A stretch of DNA of 64,000 bases. Source: WRKB01 sp031551145 (GTDB taxonomy: Bacteria; Desulfobacterota; Desulfovibrionia; Desulfovibrionales; Desulfovibrionaceae). The stretch spans positions 1-64,000 of the forward strand of contig JAVBNZ010000017.1 in NCBI GenBank assembly GCA_031551145.1, read 5' to 3'. Made by a program: the position numbers and the translations under genes. The number at the start of each line of letters is the position of its first letter. Position 1 is the first letter of the stretch. Positions 57,292 through 64,000 of the stretch are shown here, piece after piece. The notes below the pieces were generated by a model. That model ran no database searches and was not told where the DNA came from. It saw only the letters and a list, made by a program, of their open reading frames with translations.

Positions 57292-58494
57292 ATGAGCGAT
57301 TTTCCGCGCATGCACCGTCTGCCGCCCTACGTTTTCGCCGTTGTCACGGAACTGAAAACGCAGTTGCGCCGTCAGAACATCGACATTGTGGACATGGGCA
57401 TGGGGAACCCCGACATTCCCACTCCGCAGCACATCGTGGACAAATTGGTGGAAGCGGCTCAGAAGCCGGTGAACCACCGTTATTCCGTTTCGCGCGGTAT
57501 TCCCAATCTGCGCAAGGCCATTTGCGATTGGTATTCACGCACGTATGAAGTCTATCTTGATCCCGACACCGAAGCCGTGGCCACAATGGGCTCCAAGGAA
57601 GGTCTGGCCCACCTGGCCTTGGCCGCGCTTTCGCCGGGAGATGTGGTTTTTGCGCCTGATCCCACCTATCCTATCCATACCTATGCCCCGATTATCGCGG
57701 GTGCGGATGTGCGCAGCATTCCCATCGGCCCCGGGCGCGACTTTTTCGAGGATCTTACGGCCGCCACCCGCCAAACCTGGCCCCGGCCCAAGATGCTGTT
57801 CATCAGCTATCCGCACAACCCCACCACGGAAGTCACGAGCCTGGAATTTTTCAGCAAGATCGTCGACTACGCCAAAGAACACAAAGTGTGGGTGGTGCAT
57901 GATCTTGCCTACGCCGACCTCTGCTTCGACGGCTACAAGGCGCCGAGCTTCCTCCAGGTACCGGGCGCCAAGGACGTGGGCGTGGAGTTCTACACCCTCT
58001 CCAAAAGCTATTCCATGCCCGGCTGGCGCATGGGCTTCTGCGTGGGCAACCGCGAATTGGTCAAGGCGCTTACCCGCATAAAAAGCTATCTCGACTACGG
58101 TATTTTCCAGCCGATTCAGATCGCTTCCACCGTGGCCCTCAACGGCCCCGACGATTGCGTGCGTGAGATCTGCGACATCTATAAAAAACGCCGCGACGTG
58201 CTCATTGACGGCCTGAAACGCATAGGCTGGGACGTGCCGCCCCCGAAGGCGACCATGTTCGTCTGGGCCAAGCTGCCCGAGGAGTTCCGGAAAATGGGTT
58301 CGGTCAACTTTGCCAAACTTCTGCTCACCGAGGGACATGTGGCGGTTTCGCCGGGCCTGGGCTTCGGTTCCTACGGCGACGACCACGTGCGCTTCGCGCT
58401 CATCGAAAACGAACACCGCAGCAAGCAGGCCGTCAAGGGTATACGTAAAGCTCTTTCCGGCGGTTCGGATATTTTGGAGAAAAGCGATGAATAA
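57292..58494 (+). CDS. Class I/II aminotransferase, alanine/glutamate type (AlaC-like)
   Basis: A 400-residue PLP enzyme of fold type I. MHRLPPYVFAVVTELK starts the family pattern, then VDMGMGNPDIPTP, the SYPHNPTTEVT block, DLAYADLCFDG, the PLP lysine in TLSKSYSMPGWRMG and the C-terminal arginine in DHVRFALIENEHR. It is of the AlaC/LL-DAP aminotransferase-like group, using alanine or a related amino acid. The ATG at 57292 is preceded by TGAGG at 9-nt distance; the ATG at 57277 is an alternative. The end overlaps hom by 8 nt, so both likely serve the aspartate or alanine pathway. Confidence 0.85.
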   Translation: MSDFPRMHRLPPYVFAVVTELKTQLRRQNIDIVDMGMGNPDIPTPQHIVDKLVEAAQKPVNHRYSVSRGIPNLRKAICDWYSRTYEVYLDPDTEAVATMGSKEGLAHLALAALSPGDVVFAPDPTYPIHTYAPIIAGADVRSIPIGPGRDFFEDLTAATRQTWPRPKMLFISYPHNPTTEVTSLEFFSKIVDYAKEHKVWVVHDLAYADLCFDGYKAPSFLQVPGAKDVGVEFYTLSKSYSMPGWRMGFCVGNRELVKALTRIKSYLDYGIFQPIQIASTVALNGPDDCVREICDIYKKRRDVLIDGLKRIGWDVPPPKATMFVWAKLPEEFRKMGSVNFAKLLLTEGHVAVSPGLGFGSYGDDHVRFALIENEHRSKQAVKGIRKALSGGSDILEKSDE

Positions 58495-59779
58495 CCCGCC
58501 CCCTCTTCGCGTGGGCTTGGCCGGTTGCGGCACGGTAGGCTCCGGCCTGGTGCGCGTGCTGGCTGAAAACAGAGATTGGATACGTCAGCGCAGCGGGCGC
58601 GACATCGTCCTGACCCACCTTCTTGAGCGCGATCCGAACAAAGCCGCCGGCCTGCCCGTGCCGGACAATCTCGTCATCACCGCGGATCCGGCGTTGATTA
58701 CGGACAATCCGGATGTCGACGTCGCCGTGGAGCTTATGGGCGGCACCGGTTTTGCGGGCGAATTCATTCTGCGGGCGCTGGACAAGGGCCGGCACGTCGT
58801 TACGGCCAACAAGGCCCTGCTGGCCGAGGCCGGCCTGCCGCTCTTCCAAAAAGCCGAAGAGCGCGGGGTTGCGCTGTTGTACGAAGCGGCGGTGGCCGGC
58901 GCGATTCCTGTGGTGCAGGCGCTCAGGGAAAGTCTGGCGGGCAACCGCATCGTTTCGTTGAAAGGCATTCTGAACGGCACCAGCAACTATATTCTCAGCG
59001 CCATGGAATCCGCAGGGCTGGATTTCGCGAGCGCCCTGGTGCAGGCTCAGGAACTCGGCTTCGCCGAGGCCGATCCTTCGCTGGACATCGACGGGCACGA
59101 CGCCGCCCACAAACTGGCCCTGCTTATCCGACTGGCCTACGGAGTGGATTACCCTTATGCGGAACTCCCCGTGCGGGGCATACGGACCGTGGACAAACTG
59201 GATATCGGCTTTGCGCGGGAATTCGGCTGCCGCATCAAACTGATCGGCATGGTGCGCGAAGAAGACGGCTGCCTGGAGGCCGGCGTTTTCCCCACGCTGT
59301 TGCACAACTCCCGCCTGCTCGCCCAGGTGAGCGGAGCGTTCAACGCCGTGTTGGTGGAAGGCAACGCCGCCGGCTCCCTGTTCTTCCACGGCAAGGGCGC
59401 GGGTTCTCTGCCCACGGCGGGCGCGGTGCTGGGAGATCTGCTTTCCCTGGCGCGCGGCGCGCTGCCGAACAACACGGGCTTTGTGCGCCAGGTGCCGGGC
59501 AGGGCCTGTATTCTGCCCCCGGCCGGCGCGATAAGCCGGTATTATGTGCGGGTGATGGTGCGCGACGCGCCCGGCGTGCTGCGCGATATCGCGGGCGCCA
59601 TGGCCGCCGAGAACATCAGCATTGCTCAGGCCATCCAGAAGGCGGAGCAGGAACACGCCGTGCCCCTGGTTTTCATGACCCACGCCGCGCGCGCCCGATC
59701 CATGGAAAACGCCCTGAAACAAATCTGGAACAGCGGCCTGCTGCTTGAGCCGGCCGTGTGCTACCATGTGTTGGATTGA
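58487..59779 (+). CDS. hom: Homoserine dehydrogenase
   Basis: A 430-residue enzyme reducing aspartate semialdehyde to homoserine. The N-terminal Rossmann domain has VGLAGCGTVGSGLVRVL, followed by ELMGG, the conserved TANKALLAEAG, LKGILNGTSNYILSAM with the catalytic region, and DIDGHDAAHKLALL with the catalytic lysine. A C-terminal ACT domain (YYVRVMVRDAPGVLRDIAG, shortened) likely gives feedback control by threonine. The ATG overlaps the end of the aminotransferase gene. Noncoding sequence (148 nt) follows, with only a minor hairpin. Confidence 0.95.
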   Translation: MNNPPPLRVGLAGCGTVGSGLVRVLAENRDWIRQRSGRDIVLTHLLERDPNKAAGLPVPDNLVITADPALITDNPDVDVAVELMGGTGFAGEFILRALDKGRHVVTANKALLAEAGLPLFQKAEERGVALLYEAAVAGAIPVVQALRESLAGNRIVSLKGILNGTSNYILSAMESAGLDFASALVQAQELGFAEADPSLDIDGHDAAHKLALLIRLAYGVDYPYAELPVRGIRTVDKLDIGFAREFGCRIKLIGMVREEDGCLEAGVFPTLLHNSRLLAQVSGAFNAVLVEGNAAGSLFFHGKGAGSLPTAGAVLGDLLSLARGALPNNTGFVRQVPGRACILPPAGAISRYYVRVMVRDAPGVLRDIAGAMAAENISIAQAIQKAEQEHAVPLVFMTHAARARSMENALKQIWNSGLLLEPAVCYHVLD

Positions 59780-59927
59780 CGCCGGTTGCGCCTTGCCGGA
59801 AGGGGGGCTCCGCTTCGGCGGGCACCGGGAAAAAACCCGAAGCCTGTCCAGGCTCCGGTGTCGTCTGAGGCGCTTTTGCTGGCCGGCGGGCAAATTCCCG
59901 CAATGCTCCAATAAGCGGTAGGAGCCT

Positions 59928-62474
59928 ATGTCCGTTTCTCCTGTCCCGGATTCCCCGCCCGAAGATCTGCCCGAAGCGGAACCGTCCAGGCCCGTTTCCC
60001 GCTTTGTGCGGTGGCTTTCCTTCCTGCTTGCGCGTCGCTATTTCATTATGACCTACGGCGATCCCGTTCCGACGGAAGGCGGACCGTTTCTCATTCTCGC
60101 CAATCATCCGGCGCTGATTGATCCTCTCATCGTCTATTCGCGTTTCGCTCATTTGCGACCGCGTCCGCTTATGGACGAGCTTGCCTACAAACGTTTCAAG
60201 TTTTTCGCACGGCAGTTCGAGCCGATTATTGTACCCGACCTGAGCAGGGGGGGGGATCCCGCATCGTTGGAACAGGTTGTGAACCAGGCGGTGGAAACGC
60301 TGGCCTCCGGCCGCAGTGTGCTCATGTGGCCAGGAGGACGCCTGCAGCGCGACGGCCGGGATGTGCTGAAAGGCAAAAGCGGAGCCTGGCGCATTGTGAA
60401 TGCCGCGCGCGAACGCCCGGGCGTGGAACCGGAACTGATTCTTGTGCGCACAGAAGGCCTGTGGGGCAGCCGTTTTTCGCGCTATCTGGACACGAGCGAG
60501 CCCATGAACGTGTTCAAGAAAATGATGAAGCTCCTGCCGGCTTTTCTGCTTTTCGGACCTTTTCTGCCGCGCCGGCCCGTACGCCTGATGCTGCGGCGCC
60601 ACAGGCCGAGCCCGGCCGACTGCGCGAGCCTGGAACGGTTGAACGGCATTATTGCCGCATGGTTTGCCGCCGGAAAACAGAACGTCTCCCTCGTTCCGGT
60701 CGTGCCCGGCATCACCCCGCTGCCTCTGCCGCTGCACGGCCCGCCGGAGGAATCTTCCGCAGTGGATATTGCTCCCGCGCTGGATCTGCTGGCTTCCCAC
60801 GGCGCCGAACCCGCCACGAAAGGGCACACGCGCCTTGAAGATCTCGGCATAGACAGCCTGGCAATGGTGCAGTTGATCCTGCACATCGAGAAGCTTTGCG
60901 GCTACGCGCCCGCGCCGGCGGAACTGCAGACCGTGGCGGACGTGGCTCTGGTGCTGCTCAACAAAACCGCCCCGGCCGAACTGCCCGTGCTGGCCGAAGT
61001 GGAGCCGGCAGCCATACGCCTTCCTCCGCTTGCGCCCATCCACGAAGTGTTTTCGCGTCGCGGCGACGTAACCGACATCACTCTGGGTGAGCACTTTTCC
61101 CGCAGCACGCTTATGGGTTACGCCAAGGCGGTGTCGCTTTTGGTGCGCGACATCCCCGGGCACAACCTCGGCATTGCCCTGCCTGCAGGCGCGGCGGCCA
61201 TGGCGGCTTTTGCCGGTTGCCTGGGCGCCGGTCGTGTGCCGGTAATGCTCGATTACACCATGAGCGCGGGCAAACTGGCGCGCTGCGCCCGCCTGGCGCG
61301 CATCAGCCATGTGCTGACCAGCCGCCGCATGTACGGCCGGGGAGTGCCGCCGGGCACCAAGGCCGTCTACCTTGAGGATGTGGACATCAGCCGTCTGCGC
61401 AGCAAAGCCGTGGCATCGATTTTCGGCTTTGACTGGATGGGCAGACTGGACGATCCGGCGGTCATCCTTTTTACTTCCGGAATCACGGATATACCCAAGG
61501 GCGTGCCGCTCACGCACCGTAATCTGATGAGCGCCCTGCGGGCTCTGCTTTCCGCCTGCATGGGGAGCCCCCTGCACACCCGGCGCATGAGCATGCTCTG
61601 CTGCCTGCCGACCTATCATGCACTGGGTTTCTTGACCAATCTGCTGCTGCCCCTGGTTTGCGGCGTGCCTGCCGTCTGCGTGGCCGATCCGGGCAATGCC
61701 CCGGCCCTGGCCAGAGCTGCCGCAGCTTATAAAACCACACATTTTGTGGGCACTCCCGCCTTCCTGCAGAACATACTTCTGACTGCCCAGGCCCCTCTCT
61801 CGTTCCAGGCGGTAATACTGGGCGCGGAAGCTTGCCCCGATTCCGTGCGGGAACTCTTCGCCTCATTCTGCCCGGAAGCCTTTTTGATCGAAAGCTACGG
61901 CGCGACGGAATGCGCGGCGGTCGCCACACTGAACTATGCGCGGGTGCCGGGTTCAATAGGTTATGTATTGCCGGGACTGGAGCACAAAATACACGACGAA
62001 GAACTGTACCTGCGCGGCGAAAGCGTATTTTCCGGCTACCTGGAAGGCCCGGATCCCCGCGTTGCCCTGCCCGGTTCTTCGCACGCCGACTGGTACCCTA
62101 CCGGCGATTTTTTCCGAGAGGAAAACGGCGCGCTGTACTTTCTGGGACGAGCCGGCCGCTTTGTGCAACGGAGGGGGGAAATGATTTCCCTAAGCGCGCT
62201 CGAAGCGGTGTTGAACGAACGTTTTCCGCTGCACACGGACGAACCGGTGTTCATACAGCGCTTTGCGGTGATAGCGGACAAGCGGGGGCGCATCCTGGCA
62301 CTCGGCTGTTGCGGCATGGAACTTGCAGAAATAAATACCGAATTGGATCTGGCCGGATTCGGTCCCGCGTGGAAGGTGGATGAACTGCGGGAATACACCC
62401 TGCCCGGAACAGCTTCGGGCAAGGTGGATTATCGGGCGCTCGCCGCCGTGTTCGCGCCGGAAGAGGAAACTTAA
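59928..62474 (+). CDS. Acyltransferase-ACP-AMP-ligase fusion (Aas-like)
   Basis: An 848-residue three-domain protein. Residues about 30-270 are a PlsC acyltransferase with the HX4D box in ANHPALIDPLI and MWPGGRLQ. About 290-350 form an ACP-like domain with the attachment serine in LEDLGIDSLAMVQLI. From about 380 to the end is an ANL adenylation domain with LFTSGITDIPKGVPLTH, ESYGATECAAV, DWYPTGDFF and the C-terminal lysine in TASGKVDYRAL. Aas proteins of E. coli join an acyltransferase and an acyl-ACP synthetase for lysophospholipid repair; here an ACP lies between them, so the chain could be activated, held and transferred by one polypeptide. The SD GTAGGAG lies before the ATG. Confidence 0.85.
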   Translation: MSVSPVPDSPPEDLPEAEPSRPVSRFVRWLSFLLARRYFIMTYGDPVPTEGGPFLILANHPALIDPLIVYSRFAHLRPRPLMDELAYKRFKFFARQFEPIIVPDLSRGGDPASLEQVVNQAVETLASGRSVLMWPGGRLQRDGRDVLKGKSGAWRIVNAARERPGVEPELILVRTEGLWGSRFSRYLDTSEPMNVFKKMMKLLPAFLLFGPFLPRRPVRLMLRRHRPSPADCASLERLNGIIAAWFAAGKQNVSLVPVVPGITPLPLPLHGPPEESSAVDIAPALDLLASHGAEPATKGHTRLEDLGIDSLAMVQLILHIEKLCGYAPAPAELQTVADVALVLLNKTAPAELPVLAEVEPAAIRLPPLAPIHEVFSRRGDVTDITLGEHFSRSTLMGYAKAVSLLVRDIPGHNLGIALPAGAAAMAAFAGCLGAGRVPVMLDYTMSAGKLARCARLARISHVLTSRRMYGRGVPPGTKAVYLEDVDISRLRSKAVASIFGFDWMGRLDDPAVILFTSGITDIPKGVPLTHRNLMSALRALLSACMGSPLHTRRMSMLCCLPTYHALGFLTNLLLPLVCGVPAVCVADPGNAPALARAAAAYKTTHFVGTPAFLQNILLTAQAPLSFQAVILGAEACPDSVRELFASFCPEAFLIESYGATECAAVATLNYARVPGSIGYVLPGLEHKIHDEELYLRGESVFSGYLEGPDPRVALPGSSHADWYPTGDFFREENGALYFLGRAGRFVQRRGEMISLSALEAVLNERFPLHTDEPVFIQRFAVIADKRGRILALGCCGMELAEINTELDLAGFGPAWKVDELREYTLPGTASGKVDYRALAAVFAPEEET

Positions 62475-62833
62475 CCCAACACTTCCTCTTTCATGACCGC
62501 CTCGTTTTTTATGCGGTCGAGCAGTTCGGCAAACACGCTTTTTACGTTTTCCCGTATATCGCCGGCCACAACGAGAAAGAGCAGGTCGTCGCCGGGTTTG
62601 AGTTCGCCTTCGGCGGCTTCCGCGAGTATGCGGAAAATACCCGGACGCTGTTCCATTTCCCTGCAGATCTTCTGCATCAGAGCATGATCGGGGCGCACAC
62701 GCACCGAGGAAACCGGGGTATGTCCCTTACGCGACCAGGCGCGCACAACGCCGTTGTGGATGAGCATCATGCCCACATGTTCCGCGAAACCTGGTTCTTT
62801 CTTGAGCTTTGCGAGGGTTTGGGTAATATCCAT
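62471..62833 (-). CDS. MoaE-like molybdopterin synthase catalytic subunit-related protein
   Basis: A 120-residue protein. The segments LIHNGVVRAWSRKG, then LKPGDDLLFLVVAGDIRE and DRIKNEAVMKEEVLG have the pattern of MoaE proteins, whose C-terminal lysines (IKNEAVMKEE here, IDxxKxxxPIWKKE in MoaE) take part in sulfur transfer for molybdopterin synthesis. It is a shorter Desulfovibrio-type relative. It is convergent with the fusion acyltransferase gene and overlaps it by 4 nt. The ATG at 62833 has SD GGAG, which decides against a longer frame to 62953. Confidence 0.7.
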   Translation of the reverse strand: MDITQTLAKLKKEPGFAEHVGMMLIHNGVVRAWSRKGHTPVSSVRVRPDHALMQKICREMEQRPGIFRILAEAAEGELKPGDDLLFLVVAGDIRENVKSVFAELLDRIKNEAVMKEEVLG

Positions 62834-62897
62834 GTCGGGCTCCGCTTTTGTCGGCGCCCGCGTTGCGCGCGCCGACACGTTCCGGGGGTGAATAACT

Positions 62898-64000
62898 ATG
62901 CAAGTACTTGCCGATCTGCTGCAACGCGTGCCGGTTGCGCGCGAAAGCCGCATGAGCGCCGCCGGTTTTGCCGTCTGGGTCTGCTGGCAGGAGAACCTTG
63001 ATCCGGCCGTTCCTCAGACCCTTCAGGACTACGGCGGTATGAGCATGGCGTCGGACAGGGATCAAAGCCTGTGGTTTTTTTTCAGCGCCGATGCTCTGCT
63101 GGCCTTGGCCCGCCTTGCCGTTTGGGGCAAGTTCAACACCATTGCGGCGTCCATCACGGCTTTTCCCGCCAAACTCGTGCTGGGAAGCAGGCGGGAACTC
63201 GGGCTGGAAGTGGAAACCCTTTTAAGCGGGCAATCGATCCTTTCAGGCCGGAATTTGGAAATATGGCTGCATCCCAAACTGCGTGAGCACGGCGAGAGCC
63301 TGCCGGGGCTGGTTTTTCAGGAAAAGCCGGCCCAGCAGGGTATGGCGAAAGTTTCCTGGGCCGGCGTAACGGCCGATCCCCGGCTGCCGTATACCTCTTC
63401 CCAAGGATGGTACGCCATCCTGCGTCCCCTCGGCAACCCTCTGGACAAGCTTTTCCAGGCGGGCTGGCGCAGTATGTTCGGCAACCTGGAAGACGCCCTG
63501 AAGCGCCAGAAACTCAAATATCTGCTGCACGAAAACTTCGTCATCATTCAGGTGGAAAACCTTCGCCAACTGCGCGGCCTGCTGCGGGAGTTTTTCGGCA
63601 TTTTTGAAAAGGCCAAAAACGATCAGACCGGGTATTGGCCCTGCGTGAGCGCGGTGGTTGACCGCAGGGGCCTTAATTTCAACAACGAACTGCCCAACAA
63701 GGTGGGTCTGAAGTGGGAAAATCTCACGCCGGACTATCCCTATATGAGCTACCGCAACGCCTATCTGCTCGGGGAAGGGTTCGCCATTTATGATATCCGC
63801 TCCGCCGGCGAGCAGGTCAATATGGACAGCTGGTGCAACATCAATCTGGAAGACTCTGCCGCCGAGCAGCATGCCGTTCCCATTGTCATGCCGGGCCGGC
63901 TTATGCCGGGACGGGGCGCAGGCTGCTTTTACTGCGGCATGGGCGATCATCCGGCCGGACAATGTCCGACCCTGCGCCTGCCTGCGGACGAGGTCGGTTC
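62898..64000 (+). CDS. Hypothetical protein with CCHC zinc knuckle, 3' truncated by the window
   Basis: A frame open from the ATG at 62898 to the end of the window (367 codons). The start follows GGGGGTG about 7 nt upstream. No known domain is recognised in the first 330 residues, which are mixed alpha/beta (LLEFFGIF-like hydrophobic helices, NKVGLKWENLTPDYPYM, shortened). Near position 350 the motif CX2CX4HX4C occurs (in CFYCGMGDHPAGQC), a retroviral-type zinc knuckle, rare in bacteria. The protein is divergent from the MoaE-like gene. The rest of the protein lies beyond the window. Confidence 0.7.
   Translation, partial: MQVLADLLQRVPVARESRMSAAGFAVWVCWQENLDPAVPQTLQDYGGMSMASDRDQSLWFFFSADALLALARLAVWGKFNTIAASITAFPAKLVLGSRRELGLEVETLLSGQSILSGRNLEIWLHPKLREHGESLPGLVFQEKPAQQGMAKVSWAGVTADPRLPYTSSQGWYAILRPLGNPLDKLFQAGWRSMFGNLEDALKRQKLKYLLHENFVIIQVENLRQLRGLLREFFGIFEKAKNDQTGYWPCVSAVVDRRGLNFNNELPNKVGLKWENLTPDYPYMSYRNAYLLGEGFAIYDIRSAGEQVNMDSWCNINLEDSAAEQHAVPIVMPGRLMPGRGAGCFYCGMGDHPAGQCPTLRLPADEVG

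Noticed and set aside
59673..61742. 689-codon minus-strand ORF antisense to hom and the fusion acyltransferase
   Set aside because: It crosses two well-supported plus-strand genes and has low-complexity composition typical of antisense frames.
1..64000. CRISPR arrays
   Set aside because: No regularly spaced direct repeats of 24-40 bp with unique spacers were seen; the repeats found are two-copy tandems or short binding-site-like motifs.

Overview
The window looks like a chromosomal segment of a sulfate reducer of the family Desulfovibrionaceae, with GC-rich host DNA. The supporting signs are a homotrimeric-porin-type outer-membrane protein, a periplasmic CbiK cobaltochelatase, an adenylate kinase whose lid has the Cys-X5-His-X15-Cys-X2-Cys metal site known from Desulfovibrio gigas, and a tmRNA encoding the tag ANNDYDYAYAA. 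No species can be named from the sequence alone.

Layout. (1) 2-769: C-terminal part of a TrkA/RCK-type potassium transport protein. (2) 867-18919: one tightly coupled plus-strand operon of about 18 kb resembling an aryl-polyene (APE) pathway. It has three intact ketosynthases, a chain-length-factor-like domain fused to an AMP ligase, a ketoreductase, two hot-dog dehydratases, two ACPs, a thioesterase, PlsC- and LpxL-type acyltransferases, a GT2-DUF2062 glycosyltransferase, a LolA-like carrier, an MMPL exporter and two lipoproteins. It also carries a phytoene-desaturase-like flavoprotein and a B12-binding radical SAM enzyme. (3) 18924-25896: catalase behind a PerR-like box, a cobalamin riboswitch with terminator, a decayed cbiL, cbiK, a porin, adk and a periplasmic protein. 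(4) 25928-30740: metallophosphoesterase, hybrid histidine kinase, TMEM43-family protein. (5) 30930-32471: an AT-rich accessory patch with an IS3 remnant, an SGNH-like membrane protein and a long palindrome. (6) about 32.5-46.4 kb: a compact integrated phage-like element at the 3' end of the tmRNA gene. It has a P4-type integrase, an AlpA-like regulator, a two-gene PrimPol/helicase replication module, a nuclease, terminase, portal, scaffold-like and capsid-like genes, but no recognisable tail or lysis genes. Repeats of the type ATRCCAACA lie at both ends and in the alpA leader. (7) 46.4-64 kb: tmRNA and core genes: an OafA-type acyltransferase, Pit transporter with its DUF47 partner, a second acyltransferase, larB, recD2-aroC-aroK, an aminotransferase-hom pair, an acyltransferase-ACP-AMP-ligase fusion, a MoaE-like gene, and a truncated ORF with a CCHC zinc-knuckle motif.

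How the parts may work together. In the large operon the AMP ligase would load a starter on an ACP. The ketosynthases, FabG-like reductase and hot-dog dehydratases would then build a conjugated acyl chain, the acyltransferases and glycosyltransferase would attach it to a lipid carrier, and the LolA/MMPL/lipoprotein set would move it to the outer membrane. The radical SAM enzyme and flavoprotein would be tailoring steps. No aromatic ammonia lyase, SAM-dependent methyltransferase of the usual APE type or phosphopantetheinyl transferase is visible here. The phage-like element has the content expected of a capsid-forming satellite (cfPICI-like): it could replicate and make a small head but would need helper tails. 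The two most notable systems are therefore the variant polyene cluster and this tailless satellite-like island.
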